Assembly: GCA_029060285.1 (NCBI GenBank)
Contig: JAIDUH010000030.1
Location: forward strand, 1 to 61,803
Direction: 5' to 3'
Origin: Muribaculaceae bacterium
GTDB lineage: Bacteria; Bacteroidota; Bacteroidia; Bacteroidales; Muribaculaceae
Length of the DNA: 61,803 nucleotides
Below are positions 1-11,179 of this stretch, piece after piece; within the stretch, counting starts at the first letter, position 1, and every line of letters starts with the position of its first letter. The notes below the pieces were generated by a model. It ran no database searches and was not told where the DNA came from. It saw nothing but the letters and a program-made list of their open reading frames with translations. Made by a program: the position numbers and the translations under genes.

Positions 1-305
1 CTCCTTCTTCATGAAGCGAAATCTGCTCGCAAAGCTGACGAAATCTTAATAAAAAAATAAGTCGAAACAACTTCATAGAGGGAATATGGAGCTTTTTATT
101 CTTATAGATATTCATTTATTATATTTGATATCATCCACAAAGGGGCTTTGCTTAGCTTGCCCTTGAAGCCCACAAAGAATTACGCTGAATAGTTACCAAG
201 AAAGATAACAATAGTTAAAAAAGACTAATGTTTGGGGAATTTGGTAATATTTAAGAAATTCATACGTCTTACTTAATAAATATCTAACTAAATGCCCAAA
301 ACGAC

Positions 306-2744
306 ATGACAACAATCAGCAAGATAGCATTGTTGCTATTGACCATAGCGCTTGCCTCTCCTGCCTTTGCACAAAATTTCAGAGTGAAAGGATCAGTCTG
401 TGACTCAATCGGAGAGCCTGAAAGCTTTGCCACATTAAGAGTCTACCTTCTTCCTGACACTGTAAAACCCAAAGTCACAGGGACAGCAGATGAAAACGGA
501 TCTTTCAGCCTCAAACTGCCTCAAGCCGGCGGATACCGCGTCAATATACTTTCATTCGGTAAAAAAGACTATAACAAGAACATAGCAGCTACCGACGAGT
601 ATCCTACAGTAGATTTGGGCACTATAACCATGACTGAGCAGACCAACCTTCTTCAGGAAGTGATCGTTACGGCACAACGTCCACTTGTCACGAAAGAAAT
701 TGACCGTATCGGTTATGACGTGCAGGCTGACGACGAGGCGAAGACGTCGCAGCTTGATGAAATATTGAAAAAAGTGCCTCTTGTCAGCGTAGATCCGGAT
801 GGAACCATCAAGATAAAGGGCTCTACTGACTTCAAGGTATATAAAAACGGACGTCCCAACAATTCCTTTTCACGCAATGCCAAAGACATATTCAAGGCCA
901 TTCCCGCCTCAATGATAAAAAAGATTGAGGTGATCACAGATCCGGGAGCCCGCGAAGATGCTGAGGGGACTACGGCAATACTAAACATTGTGACAATGGA
1001 GAATACCGTCATCAAGGGAGTAATGGGAAATGTCAGGCTCTCTTATTCAAGATATGACGACTTTCCATCAGGCAGCGCGTGGCTACAGACACAGATTGAC
1101 AAAGTCAACCTATCAGTATATGGAGGATATTCCAACATCTCAAAAAGAAGACAAAAAAACAGGTCGGAATCTTTGATGAAATATGAAGATTCCGGAAATG
1201 AAATGCGTTCAGAAAGTTCAGGAGACAGCTATGGAAATTTAGGCTATTTCGGACTTGAAGGGAGTCTTGAATTAGATACACTCAACCTGATCACTGCAGA
1301 ATTCAATGGCTACTCTTACTCTCTTAAGAGCAATTCAATAGGATTCAATGCCATGACCAGCGGATCAGGAACTCCAATCTACTCATACCACACCCGTTAT
1401 AAGTCGGATCCAAACAGCTACTTTGATATCGACGGAAGCTTCAATTATCAGCGATCTACGCGCAAGAAGGGTGAATCTTTGACTCTGTCTTACAGGGTTT
1501 CATCCACGAATCAAAAACAGCACAGCGTCTCGGAATACGAGGATGAGCTTAATATGCCTGTGCTTTATACGGGAACATCGAATGACTTTACACTCGACTT
1601 CATCGAGCATACCGGACAGTTTGACTGGACACGGCCGATCAATGACATCAACAAGTTTGATGTAGGGATAAAATATATCAACCGCAACAACCATTCCATC
1701 AATGACCAGGACTATTTCAACTATCAGCAGCTGCATTCCGACTTCATACACAACACACAGGTGTTTGCACTATATTTTGATTACAGACTGAAGTGGAAAA
1801 AGATTGGAGCAAGGGCAGGACTCAGATATGAGTATTCACGACTTTCCGCAAAGTATAAAGACGGCAGTAATGACCCATTCAGCAGCAATCTCAACGATTG
1901 GGTACCAAATGCTGCCATTTCATACGATATCAATGACGCCAATACATTGAAATTTTCCTATTCCACCCGTATCAACCGTCCGGGTATCAGCCAACTGAAT
2001 CCGGCAGTTGTAGAGACACCAACTTCAATATCATCGGGAAATCCTGACTTGGGTTCATCACGCTATCAGTCACTGAACTTAAACTACAATCTTATCGGGC
2101 GTAAATTCAGTCTCGATTTAGGGACATCGTATAGTTTCATGAACAATGCTGTCATCTCAGTGCAAGAATTGCTTCCTGGAGACATCATAAAATCAGGTTA
2201 TGCCAATTCAGGCCATAACAAATGGTTTAACGTTGCGATGTGGATGAGCTATACTCCATGGAGCAAAACTTCATTTATGATCAATGCCAACCTCAACTAT
2301 TCTCACAGATCAAATTCATCGCTCGACATTGCTACATCCGGGTGGGGTGGCCACGCATTCTTCCGTGTTCGCCAACAGCTGCCATGGGATATTTCCCTTT
2401 CCGGCCACATACAAGTCTATCGTTCGACTCCGGATCTGTATTCGATCGACAATACAAGAATAACAGACCAGATGTATTACGGATTGGAACTTCAGAAAGC
2501 ATTCCTTAAAGAAAAACGGCTAAATGTATCATTGAACATTCAGAATCCGTTAGGGCATAGAGTACGCATTTCTGATTCAAGCCCAAGAAACACCGGATAT
2601 ACAGGATATAATCGATATTACAACTATCATAATGCGAACAACTTCAGCATTTCTGCCAGCTACAGGTTTGGATCTCTCAATGCATCAGTGAAGAAGACAA
2701 ACAAGTCGATCGACAATGATGATGTTGAGAATCGGAAGAATTAG
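306..2744 (+). CDS. Outer membrane beta-barrel protein, TonB-dependent-receptor-like, with N-terminal carboxypeptidase-regulatory-like domain
   Basis: 812 aa ORF; signal peptide (MTTISKIALLLLTIALASPAFAQ); N-terminal CarboxypepD_reg-like segment; plug-like region (LQEVIVTAQRPLV...IDRIGYDVQ); C-terminal beta-barrel-like sequence. Confidence 0.8.
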   Translation: MTTISKIALLLLTIALASPAFAQNFRVKGSVCDSIGEPESFATLRVYLLPDTVKPKVTGTADENGSFSLKLPQAGGYRVNILSFGKKDYNKNIAATDEYPTVDLGTITMTEQTNLLQEVIVTAQRPLVTKEIDRIGYDVQADDEAKTSQLDEILKKVPLVSVDPDGTIKIKGSTDFKVYKNGRPNNSFSRNAKDIFKAIPASMIKKIEVITDPGAREDAEGTTAILNIVTMENTVIKGVMGNVRLSYSRYDDFPSGSAWLQTQIDKVNLSVYGGYSNISKRRQKNRSESLMKYEDSGNEMRSESSGDSYGNLGYFGLEGSLELDTLNLITAEFNGYSYSLKSNSIGFNAMTSGSGTPIYSYHTRYKSDPNSYFDIDGSFNYQRSTRKKGESLTLSYRVSSTNQKQHSVSEYEDELNMPVLYTGTSNDFTLDFIEHTGQFDWTRPINDINKFDVGIKYINRNNHSINDQDYFNYQQLHSDFIHNTQVFALYFDYRLKWKKIGARAGLRYEYSRLSAKYKDGSNDPFSSNLNDWVPNAAISYDINDANTLKFSYSTRINRPGISQLNPAVVETPTSISSGNPDLGSSRYQSLNLNYNLIGRKFSLDLGTSYSFMNNAVISVQELLPGDIIKSGYANSGHNKWFNVAMWMSYTPWSKTSFMINANLNYSHRSNSSLDIATSGWGGHAFFRVRQQLPWDISLSGHIQVYRSTPDLYSIDNTRITDQMYYGLELQKAFLKEKRLNVSLNIQNPLGHRVRISDSSPRNTGYTGYNRYYNYHNANNFSISASYRFGSLNASVKKTNKSIDNDDVENRKN

Positions 2745-2780
2745 TTGGGCGTTTTACGTTGGACGTTTTATGTTGGAATA

Positions 2781-2819
2781 AAATCAGCCGGGACATCTAA
2801 ATCCCGGCTGATTTTTTTA
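2781..2819 (+). terminator. Intrinsic terminator after the outer membrane protein gene
   Basis: Perfect 13-bp stem AAATCAGCCGGGA / TCCCGGCTGATTT with loop CATCTAAA, followed by a T run. Confidence 0.85.
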
Positions 2820-2835
2820 TAAAAGATTTATCGCA

Positions 2836-5205
2836 TTATGGGTGGAGGAGGCGGATGTGATAGACTCCGCCGGAGGACTGTCCCTTATCAGTCTGGAACT
2901 TGACATTGACCGTCTTCTTTCCTTTGACAAGATCTGCCGGGACCACGTATTCCTCGTCGATGAATTCATTTTTATTCCAACGCCCTACATTGTCAACCTG
3001 AGCAAGAGGAACATCATCGATGAGGATAGACATCTGCCCTATTCCGTTTTCGTTGCCCCAGTAACGCACCCTAAGAGTGAGGTCGGTGCGGTCGCCCGTA
3101 TTCATATCGTAGGCGAAGAATCCGCCATTTGAAGCATCACGCCAGGGCTCACCGTTATAGTTGCCACTGCCTGAACTACGAGATTTCATCTGATGATCCG
3201 CTTCCGGCTGCTGTTCGCCTGTATTGACAGCATCTACAGTGCGCGCATCAAGAGCAAGACGCAACTCCTCATCCTTTCTTGCCTTCTGCTGATAGGCTGC
3301 ATACTCCTTGGGTGTCATAGACAGGAAATAGAGAGTATAGCGGGAATCGTGAACACCGTTGAAGGGTTCAAGTATTACTTCCTTGCCATTATTTTCAAAG
3401 ATACCAGTCGCATCATAAATCATAGAAGCTTCTCCCTTGGTTTTCAACGCATTGAGTTTCTTCACGAGAGCCTTTCGATCGCCAATCAAGAGAGGAGTAT
3501 CGAATACGGACACAAGCGGGCCTCCTGCTATATGCCCCCAGCGGTGGTCGCCTGCCACCAAACCAGGCATAGGAACGTCGGTCTTGAGACGTGCTGCGAG
3601 AACTATCGGGCCATACAGTACACTAACATAATTGGGAAGATAGTTGAGTTCCTCAACACGCATTTGCATCGGCAATGACATCTCGATTACATCCCCGTTT
3701 TTCCATTCGCGATTAAGCGCAATATAGCTTGCGGGAGCGGATTTCACCTTGACCGGTTTTCCGTTGATCTTCACAATGGGATTCTCACACCATCCGGGAT
3801 GACGAAGACTGAGAGTAAATGTCTTTGGAGATTCAGTGCTTATGGTCAATTTAGTGGATTCTTCAATAGGGAAATTATTGTTTTGCGTGATCTTTACGCC
3901 TTCTTCTTTCCAATCCAATTCAGATGGGATAAAGAGGTTTACCCAAAGAGAGTCTCCCTCATGAGTATAAATGAACTGACCGTATTTGCCATGATTCTCC
4001 ATACCGGTTCCGACACAGCACCACATGGCGCTGTTTGGCTGAGAGTATACGCGGTAATGACCGGGACGAGCGGGAGTAAAGTAGACGTATCCGCCATGCT
4101 CGGGATGCTGAGTCGAAAGGATATGATTGTAGAGGGCACGCTCGTAGAAATCTGCATACTTGGCATCTGGATTCATACGGAAGAGTCCTTCAGTAAGCTT
4201 CAGCATATTGTTGGTATTGCAGGACTCCGGGCCCTCACGATCATCCACATAACTTTTGGCATCGGCAGCTGAGGCAAAATGCTCGCGACGGCTGTTGCCA
4301 CCGAATGACAGCGAACGGTTATTGACAACCGTATCCCAGAAGAAATCAGCAGTCTTGTGATATTCCTCATCTCCTGCTACCTCAGACACACGCTGATAGC
4401 CCACTACTTTAGGCACCTGGGTGTTGGCGTGCATATTGTCAAGACGGTCAACGCCATTGTGAAGATTATCATAAAGGGCATGGTGGGTGAAGCGCTTGGC
4501 TGCGTTCAGGTATTTCTCATTGCCGGTTATCGCGTAGGCATCGGCAAACACCTCATTCATGCCACCGAACTCATTGCCGAGCATACCTTCCATCTGCTCG
4601 TCGGAAAGGTTGGAGATCAGGTCTGCACCCCAGTCGCATAGATTCAGGAACATATTGAGTGCAGGTTTGGAACCTGTATAGACCCATGCATCCCGCAGAC
4701 CTGCATACATTTTATGCACATTATACCAGGGCACCCAATAATCCCATACTTTTCCTCCGTTGCCTTTACGCAGTTCTTCCCAGAGTACGTCGCCATTAGG
4801 GACGCCGCCGATATAGCCGTCGTTGCGTGCTGCTGCACAGAGAGCAAGCTGGGAGAGGACATAATCCAAACGATCTTTCAGACGCTGATCTCCTGTAGCT
4901 GCATAGTGGATGGCGAGAGCTGAGATGTAATGGCCGCCGACATGTCCGTCAAGACCTGCCCAGTTGGAGAAATCAGCGCCTTTTGGTTCGAGGCCGGCCT
5001 CCTTGAAATAAGGAGCGAGCAAACGGTCCGTATCGTAGCTGAGAAGGGTTTCAACGTTAAGATTCATTGCGTCTTTGAAGCGGCTGTCGAGAAGCTTCAC
5101 ATCTTGCAATGGGAATTCATTGGAGTATAAGGCATTCTGGGCGAAGGCACAGCATGAAATACTTGAGAGAGAGAGAGCAAGTAAGAGATGTTTTAATTTT
5201 AGCAT
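2836..5205 (-). CDS. GH127-type (DUF1680) beta-L-arabinofuranosidase family protein
   Basis: 789 aa; signal peptide; DUF1680/GH127-like sequence (LLSYDTDRLLAPYFKEAGL..., GLDGHVGGHYISALA, CCVGTGMENHGKYGQFIY). Confidence 0.85.
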   Translation of the reverse strand: MLKLKHLLLALSLSSISCCAFAQNALYSNEFPLQDVKLLDSRFKDAMNLNVETLLSYDTDRLLAPYFKEAGLEPKGADFSNWAGLDGHVGGHYISALAIHYAATGDQRLKDRLDYVLSQLALCAAARNDGYIGGVPNGDVLWEELRKGNGGKVWDYWVPWYNVHKMYAGLRDAWVYTGSKPALNMFLNLCDWGADLISNLSDEQMEGMLGNEFGGMNEVFADAYAITGNEKYLNAAKRFTHHALYDNLHNGVDRLDNMHANTQVPKVVGYQRVSEVAGDEEYHKTADFFWDTVVNNRSLSFGGNSRREHFASAADAKSYVDDREGPESCNTNNMLKLTEGLFRMNPDAKYADFYERALYNHILSTQHPEHGGYVYFTPARPGHYRVYSQPNSAMWCCVGTGMENHGKYGQFIYTHEGDSLWVNLFIPSELDWKEEGVKITQNNNFPIEESTKLTISTESPKTFTLSLRHPGWCENPIVKINGKPVKVKSAPASYIALNREWKNGDVIEMSLPMQMRVEELNYLPNYVSVLYGPIVLAARLKTDVPMPGLVAGDHRWGHIAGGPLVSVFDTPLLIGDRKALVKKLNALKTKGEASMIYDATGIFENNGKEVILEPFNGVHDSRYTLYFLSMTPKEYAAYQQKARKDEELRLALDARTVDAVNTGEQQPEADHQMKSRSSGSGNYNGEPWRDASNGGFFAYDMNTGDRTDLTLRVRYWGNENGIGQMSILIDDVPLAQVDNVGRWNKNEFIDEEYVVPADLVKGKKTVNVKFQTDKGQSSGGVYHIRLLHP

Positions 5206-5222
5206 ATATAAATTTTAGTTAT

Positions 5223-5294
5223 AGGATTCGCGCTTCCGCGCTCACACAATCTTATTTGAGGATTCTCGCTTCTGAGCTCATACAATCTTAATTG
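5223..5294. repeat. Tandem duplication of a 36-bp unit
   Basis: AGGATTCGCGCTTCCGCGCTCACACAATCTTATTTG followed directly by AGGATTCTCGCTTCTGAGCTCATACAATCTTAATTG (5 mismatches). Confidence 0.85.
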
Positions 5295-6610
5295 AATTTC
5301 CAGGAATCGAATTGGAGGAGGTCAGAGCCATTGCCTGTAAAGACGAAATAAAGGTCGTGGATTCCGTCGCGCCTTATAGTCTTTGCTTTTTTCTCTGTCC
5401 AGTCAGCTCCGGAGGAAGCATCGAGAGTGGCGATGAGTTCACCATTGGGAGCATCAAGACGGACTTCAATTTTTGAACCCGGTTTGCCATTTCGGACACG
5501 GGCAGTGAAATCTTTTGCACCCTCACCGAAATTCACTTCCCTAAGCTTGATATAATCTCCGGGATCAACGTCGGACACATACACACAATCAATGTTGTCG
5601 TAGCCGATATTGATGCCTTCTTCCCAAGCAATGGTCTCCCCTTGCTGACGCACATATGGATTAAGTGGATCTGCACTCTTCAGCACTCCCCTCTTGTCAT
5701 GATGCATATAAGGGAGGGAGCCGTCTTCATTGAAATCAAAGGGTATGACGCTCGTGGTGCGACGCTTACTGTGGGCTGTAGGAAGCCCTTCGTCCATATA
5801 AAAGAAATACCATTGACCCTTATACTCGCACATACCGGTATGATTACCCATTCCGCCATGTTCAAATGCACGCATAAGCTGACCTCCGTATTTCCAAGGG
5901 CCGAGAGGAGAATCTGACCATGCCCAGTCGGTAGCCTCCGGACAGAACGATGCATAAGCGAGATAATATTTATCACCCCGCTTTGCAAGCCATGGAGCTT
6001 CCTCATAGTCAGGACCGAAAGCTTCCTTATCCTTGATTTCAAAGACTTTGATGTCTCCGTCGTAGCTTATCATATCATCGTTGAGTTTGACGGCATAGAG
6101 GGCGTTGTTGCCCCAATACATATATGCCTGTCCATCATCATCGATTAGAACGGTAGGATCGATATCTTCCCAGCCGTGCCCACTATAATTAGTGTCTTCT
6201 GAATTGATAAGGAATTTCTTGCCACCAAGGGGATTTGTGAACGGGCCGTAGGGTGAATCAGAGACAAGCACCGGGATTCCGAATGTGGATGTGTAATAAT
6301 ACCATTTTCCGTTACGGTAAGCCATCTGTGCCGCATATGCACAGTCTTTTGTGCCGAATCCTTCATTATTGAAAACCGGAGCATGATGAGTCCAGTTTAC
6401 CATATCGGTCGTAGTGAAGCATAAGTATTCGCGCATCACGAAATTATCGGGGTCCGCGGTAATATCGTCACAGCCGGTATAAAGATAGAGAGTGTCGCCC
6501 ACTACTATTGGAGCAGGGTCAGGAGTAAAGTGGGTTTGGCAGATGGGGTTTTGGGCAACGGCTAAAGCCGATGCCAGTAAGAGAGAGAGGTGGAATATGG
6601 ACTTTTTCAT
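5288..6610 (-). CDS. GH43 family protein with C-terminal CBM6-like module
   Basis: 440 aa; signal peptide; GH43 motifs ([53 protein letters not shown]); C-terminal CBM6-like ([19 protein letters not shown]...[11 protein letters not shown]). Confidence 0.88.
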   Translation of the reverse strand: MKKSIFHLSLLLASALAVAQNPICQTHFTPDPAPIVVGDTLYLYTGCDDITADPDNFVMREYLCFTTTDMVNWTHHAPVFNNEGFGTKDCAYAAQMAYRNGKWYYYTSTFGIPVLVSDSPYGPFTNPLGGKKFLINSEDTNYSGHGWEDIDPTVLIDDDGQAYMYWGNNALYAVKLNDDMISYDGDIKVFEIKDKEAFGPDYEEAPWLAKRGDKYYLAYASFCPEATDWAWSDSPLGPWKYGGQLMRAFEHGGMGNHTGMCEYKGQWYFFYMDEGLPTAHSKRRTTSVIPFDFNEDGSLPYMHHDKRGVLKSADPLNPYVRQQGETIAWEEGINIGYDNIDCVYVSDVDPGDYIKLREVNFGEGAKDFTARVRNGKPGSKIEVRLDAPNGELIATLDASSGADWTEKKAKTIRRDGIHDLYFVFTGNGSDLLQFDSWKFN

Positions 6611-9057
6611 TTTGCTCGGGTGATTTTGTAGGTTTTACCGGGGGTTGTGTCGAGATCGTATTCGTATACTTTTAGGAGGAGTGGATAGGTTTTGGAAGTT
6701 TCATGACTAACTTCTGCGTCAGCTATTTTGACCGGGGACAGGAGAGGATTCTGTGTCTCACCTTCTGCTATAATCAGACCTTCCCCTTCTAGAGGAACAT
6801 AGGAACGAAGTCTTAGTTTTCCTCCTATGTTGGAATGAATATCAGCTTCAGCAAGTTGACCTTTGTTCCAGTTCATATCCACTGTATAGTTGCCTCGTGC
6901 TTTGAGACCTTTTACCTCGCCTTCGCTCCAAGTGTCGGGCAGAGCAGGAAGGAGCTGCACTGCACCATCATGGCTCTGCAGAAGCATTTCAGCTACACCT
7001 GCCGTAAAACCGAAATTACCGTCGATCTGGAACGGAGGATGGGCATCGAAAAGATTCGGATAGAGTCTTCCCGCTCCCCCACCGGAATAGTCAATCTGAG
7101 CAGACCCTGGAAGGAGAGTCACAAAATTATTGATAATCTTGTCGGCATGATTGCCATCAAGGAGTCGAGCCCAAAGGTTAAGTTTCCACCCGATGCTCCA
7201 TCCTGTAGCAGCATCTCCGCGTTGGATGAGGGAATTTTTAGCACCGACGAAAGCATTCGGGGTTGAATTAGGTGTGATCTGATTTGATGGATAAAGACCA
7301 TAGAGATGTGAGACGTGACGGTGCTGATCTTTAGGATCGTCAGCATCAACAGTCCATTCCTGAAGCTGACCGTAGCGACCCACTTTCATTGGTTGAAGTT
7401 TTGAGATTGTATTCTGGAGTTTAGCTAAATATTCAGCATCTTCACCGAGGATCTCAGCACACCTCAACGTATTGTTCAGAGCATCGAAAGCTATCTGATT
7501 GTCCATCGTGCATCCGGCTGTGATCCAGCTGCTGCCATAGCCGTGTTCGGGCGACATCGAAGGAGCTATGACAAGATAACCTGTACGAGGGTCCTCCACC
7601 ATTGCTGACATATAGAAATCAGCCGTACCCTTAATCGCAGGATAATACTTTTTCAAAAATTCCTTGTCACCGGTGTATAGATAGTGATCCCAAAGATGGG
7701 TAGCAAGCCAAGCACCACCGTTTGGCCACATTCCGTATCTTGCCATATCGACAGGACCGCAAACACGCCAAGCGTCAGTATTGTGATGAGCCACCCAACC
7801 ATCAGCACCATACAGAGTTTTGGCAGTTTCAGCCCCGGTATGGCTCAGATCTTCAATTAGATCGAAAAGCGGTTGATGGCATTCAGAAAGATTAGTTACT
7901 TCGGCAGGCCAATAGTTCATCTCAGCATTGATGTTGATAGTGTACTTGCTGTCCCATGGAGCGTAGTTAGATTCATTCCATACCCCCTGAAGATTTGCGG
8001 GTTGCCCACCGGGTTGCGATGATGAAATCAAAAGATAACGTCCATATTGGAACAATAGAGCGAGCAGAGAAGGATCATAATTGTTTTTGAAATCCGCTAC
8101 TCTCAAATGAGTCTCCTTATCAGAAGCTCCCGATGAAGGAAGAGTCAGAGAAACTCTGTCGAACTGCTGTTTGTAAGCATCAGTATGAGCAGCCGATGCA
8201 GAAGCATAGTCCTTTTTCATGGCATTTTTGAGAAGATTTGCCACGATTTTTTCGGGGTTGCCACTGATATCTTTGTAATTGACGTAGTTGGTAGCGGATG
8301 CAATATAAAGGGTAATATAGTCGGCATCCTCTACATTGAGCATCCCTTCCTTAGCAAAGACTTTGCCATTGCTTTTGACACGAATACCACATTTTGCAGT
8401 GAGTCCGGCGGGGATACCCTCATGCTCGCGGCCTGGAACGGTGATATCCATTCCCTTGCCGTTCATCTTGACAGTACCACCTTCGGGAGTGTCATATTCA
8501 AGAGAGATATTGAGTGCCTTACTTTTGTCAGCTGTAAGATTCATCATTATGACGCCATCAGGAAGTGAGGCGATTGTCTCACGCTTGAAAGTTACATCCC
8601 CGACTTTATAGCTGACTTCAGAAACAGCTTTGGAAATGTCGAGTTGACGGCGATAATCAGTTACTTCGGCAGTGTGATTGAAGTTTATGAAAAGAGAGCC
8701 GAGAGTTAAATAGCACATGCCATGATGAGGAGTCATGTAGTACTGGTCGATCAGTTTTTCGGCTTCTTTTTCATTGCCATCAAAGATCAGTCGACGTATT
8801 TCCTGAAGATGTTTTAATCCTTCAGGATTATTATTGTTGTGAGGGCTACCTGCCCAGAAAGTCTCGTCATTGAGCTGAATCCTCTCACGGTTGATGCCAC
8901 CGAAAATCATGGCACCCATACGGGAATTACCGACCGGAAGAGCTTCCACCCAAGCTTCTGCAGGATTGGAGTACCAGAGGGTAAGATCATCCGCAGCTTT
9001 AGCTGAGATAATACTGACAAGGGTTAGAATTGAAAGTATTAGATTTTTAATTTTCAT
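6607..9057 (-). CDS. GH95 family glycoside hydrolase (alpha-L-fucosidase/alpha-L-galactosidase)
   Basis: 816 aa; [83 protein letters not shown]. Confidence 0.92.
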   Translation of the reverse strand: MKIKNLILSILTLVSIISAKAADDLTLWYSNPAEAWVEALPVGNSRMGAMIFGGINRERIQLNDETFWAGSPHNNNNPEGLKHLQEIRRLIFDGNEKEAEKLIDQYYMTPHHGMCYLTLGSLFINFNHTAEVTDYRRQLDISKAVSEVSYKVGDVTFKRETIASLPDGVIMMNLTADKSKALNISLEYDTPEGGTVKMNGKGMDITVPGREHEGIPAGLTAKCGIRVKSNGKVFAKEGMLNVEDADYITLYIASATNYVNYKDISGNPEKIVANLLKNAMKKDYASASAAHTDAYKQQFDRVSLTLPSSGASDKETHLRVADFKNNYDPSLLALLFQYGRYLLISSSQPGGQPANLQGVWNESNYAPWDSKYTININAEMNYWPAEVTNLSECHQPLFDLIEDLSHTGAETAKTLYGADGWVAHHNTDAWRVCGPVDMARYGMWPNGGAWLATHLWDHYLYTGDKEFLKKYYPAIKGTADFYMSAMVEDPRTGYLVIAPSMSPEHGYGSSWITAGCTMDNQIAFDALNNTLRCAEILGEDAEYLAKLQNTISKLQPMKVGRYGQLQEWTVDADDPKDQHRHVSHLYGLYPSNQITPNSTPNAFVGAKNSLIQRGDAATGWSIGWKLNLWARLLDGNHADKIINNFVTLLPGSAQIDYSGGGAGRLYPNLFDAHPPFQIDGNFGFTAGVAEMLLQSHDGAVQLLPALPDTWSEGEVKGLKARGNYTVDMNWNKGQLAEADIHSNIGGKLRLRSYVPLEGEGLIIAEGETQNPLLSPVKIADAEVSHETSKTYPLLLKVYEYDLDTTPGKTYKITRAK

Positions 9058-9085
9058 GAATTATGGGGTTATATTGTTTTATTTG

Positions 9086-9093
9086 CAAAGTTA
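9086..9093 (-). promoter_or_regulatory. Candidate Bacteroidetes -7 element (TAACTTTG) upstream of the GH95 gene
   Basis: CAAAGTTA on + strand matches TAnnTTTG on the minus strand, about 30 bp upstream of the GH95 start; -33 element weak. Confidence 0.5.
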
Positions 9094-9283
9094 ATAATAA
9101 AGATTGGAATAGCAAGCATTGAGATGTCGCAATATCTTTTGACAATGGTAATATCAGATAGGAATTTGTAGCATTTGGGTTAGAATTTGTCAACATAGCA
9201 TGCTTAAGCTTTGGGTGTGCTCACTTCGTTGGCACCACAATCTATTGCTTTGGAGATTAATGGGTATATGAGGGGGAATAAAA

Positions 9284-9317
9284 AAGGCATTCATTGGTGT
9301 TAGCCTATGGATGCCTT
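9284..9317 (-). terminator. Intrinsic terminator after the GH97 gene
   Basis: Minus strand AAGGCATCCAT...ATGAATGCCTT (one G.U-type mismatch) followed by a T-rich run (TTTTTTATT). Confidence 0.75.
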
Positions 9318-9357
9318 CATAATCTTTGATTCTATGGGATGATACGTCCCGATAAGG

Positions 9358-11115
9358 TTATTGGGGAGTATTCGGGGTGGCTACCATAACGATACCGCCT
9401 CGTGGTTGGAGGTGGATGGTGGTGGGGAGGGTGGCAGCCGTGGAGATTTGCCATTTGGAGTGGCTGCCAGCGGGGGCGTCTTCGAAAAGTTGGATATTCA
9501 GATTCCCTTCTTTTATACCGAGGCGGGTGTAGTCGAAGTCAGTTAGGTCGACCGGGGCGTCGGTGCCGTTGATGGCTGAGATCCACCATTTGTCGCCTTT
9601 TTGTCTTGCCATGACAACGTATTCTCCGGGGTATCCGCCAAGGAGGATAGTATTGTCCCATGCAGTAGGAAGATTTGTCAGATAATCTTTTACTTCTTGA
9701 GGCTGCTCAAGGAAGCTTTCGGGACGATCGGCAAGGTGCTGGATGCCTGATTCATATAGAGCGGTCAAAGCAAGCTCGTGGGCATGAGTTGTGATGTGTG
9801 GGTGTTGAGAGTCAGTGAAAGCACAAGGAGTATAGTCCATCGATCCGATTACATTACGTGTGAAAGGCAATGTCGCATTATGGGTAGCTGCCTTATCGGT
9901 AAATGTAGGAACGTTGTTGTACCATTCAGCGCCATATACTGATTCTGTAGTGATGAAATTGGGATATGTGCGTTGCCAACCTCTTGGAAGAGGAGAGCCA
10001 TGGAAGTTGACGAGGAGGTGATGACGCGCGCCAGCCTCGAGAAGTTCTTCCATAAATTTCCAGTTGCGGTTTGTGTCGCCCGAAAAGAAGTCAATCTTGA
10101 CACCTTTGACACCTATATTCTCACACCAGGCAAATTCCTTCTCAAGATCTTCCGGAGTATTGAGTCTGTATTTGGGCGTGGGGGCACCGTCAACCCAACC
10201 GATAGAAGAATTGTACCATATCATCGGCTTGACATCCCTTAAGATCGCATATTCCACAGCATCCTCAACAGTCTTACCGTCTTTCATTCTATCCCATTCC
10301 GCATCTATAAGCACGTAGGGAAGTTTCAGCTCGTATGCGAGGTCAATGTACTTCTTTATGATGTTAAAATCATCAGAACCATGGTTATAAGCCCAGTATA
10401 CCCATGAAGCTACTCCAGGTTCGATCCATGATGTATCATCAAGCTTGGAGGGGGAAGCTATATCTGTAACAAGAGTGGATTCCACGATATCTGAGAGAGT
10501 GCCAACAATGAAGGTCTGCCAACCACCGTTTTCAGGTCCGTCAGGTTTTAGATCGAAACTATTATTGCCAAGGGCATACATGCTGACGCCAGCTTCTTTG
10601 GAAGTTAGACCGGATTCTGTCAGAAGACCGAAGATTCCATTCTTGTATTCTACGAGGGCAGGGTATCCTATACGCTGTCCTACTTTCAATTCCTGATCTT
10701 TAGGAAAGAATCCTTCGTAACAGTCGGTCCAGTTCTGAAGCCAAGTATGTTCTGGATTGATGAGTTCTATCTTAGATGAGCCATTCTTTTTCCAAGCGAA
10801 ACCGTCTTTATAAGTTCTTACGCAAAGGGTATCTCCATCGGAAAGGAGATACTTATGTTCTTCATAGAAGTTAAAGCAATGACTCTTCTTGCCGGTAAGC
10901 ATCTCATAGTTGACCTCAACGTTTGAAGGTACGCCTATAGATTTCGCTTCACCACATTGGAGCGTTAATACTTTGAGAGGCTTACTTTTGTTATCCTTCA
11001 TGCAAAGGAATGTCATTCCTTCAGAACTTTCATAAAATTGAATTATGGCAGACTCTGCAGAAAAGATTGAGAAGAGAATAAGGCATATCGATAGGATTTG
11101 ATTTTTTTTATTCAT
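9358..11115 (-). CDS. GH97 family glycoside hydrolase
   Basis: ORF listed to 11166; start chosen at MNKKNQILSICLILFSIFSAESA (signal peptide). GH97-like motifs WVYWAYNHGSDDFNIIKKYIDLAYELKLPYVLIDAEWD, GVKGVKIDFFSGD, LLVNFHGSPLPRGWQRTYPNFITTESVYGAEW. Confidence 0.9.
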   Translation of the reverse strand: MNKKNQILSICLILFSIFSAESAIIQFYESSEGMTFLCMKDNKSKPLKVLTLQCGEAKSIGVPSNVEVNYEMLTGKKSHCFNFYEEHKYLLSDGDTLCVRTYKDGFAWKKNGSSKIELINPEHTWLQNWTDCYEGFFPKDQELKVGQRIGYPALVEYKNGIFGLLTESGLTSKEAGVSMYALGNNSFDLKPDGPENGGWQTFIVGTLSDIVESTLVTDIASPSKLDDTSWIEPGVASWVYWAYNHGSDDFNIIKKYIDLAYELKLPYVLIDAEWDRMKDGKTVEDAVEYAILRDVKPMIWYNSSIGWVDGAPTPKYRLNTPEDLEKEFAWCENIGVKGVKIDFFSGDTNRNWKFMEELLEAGARHHLLVNFHGSPLPRGWQRTYPNFITTESVYGAEWYNNVPTFTDKAATHNATLPFTRNVIGSMDYTPCAFTDSQHPHITTHAHELALTALYESGIQHLADRPESFLEQPQEVKDYLTNLPTAWDNTILLGGYPGEYVVMARQKGDKWWISAINGTDAPVDLTDFDYTRLGIKEGNLNIQLFEDAPAGSHSKWQISTAATLPTTIHLQPRGGIVMVATPNTPQ

Positions 11116-11149
11116 TTGATAGAGACCTAATGACTTGTTTGACTCGGTT

Positions 11150-11179
11150 GGGCGCATGCGGAGCATGCTTTGTTACTAA
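11150..11179. repeat. Stop-codon-overlapping 30-bp repeat element, copy 1
   Basis: GGGCGCATGCGGAGCATGCTTTGTTACTAA; near-identical to 17508..17537. Confidence 0.8.

Noticed and set aside
1-60. End of an upstream gene (possible reading ...HEARSARKADEILIKK* or ...SFFMKRNLLAKLTKS*)
   Set aside because: Too short to choose a frame or assign a product.
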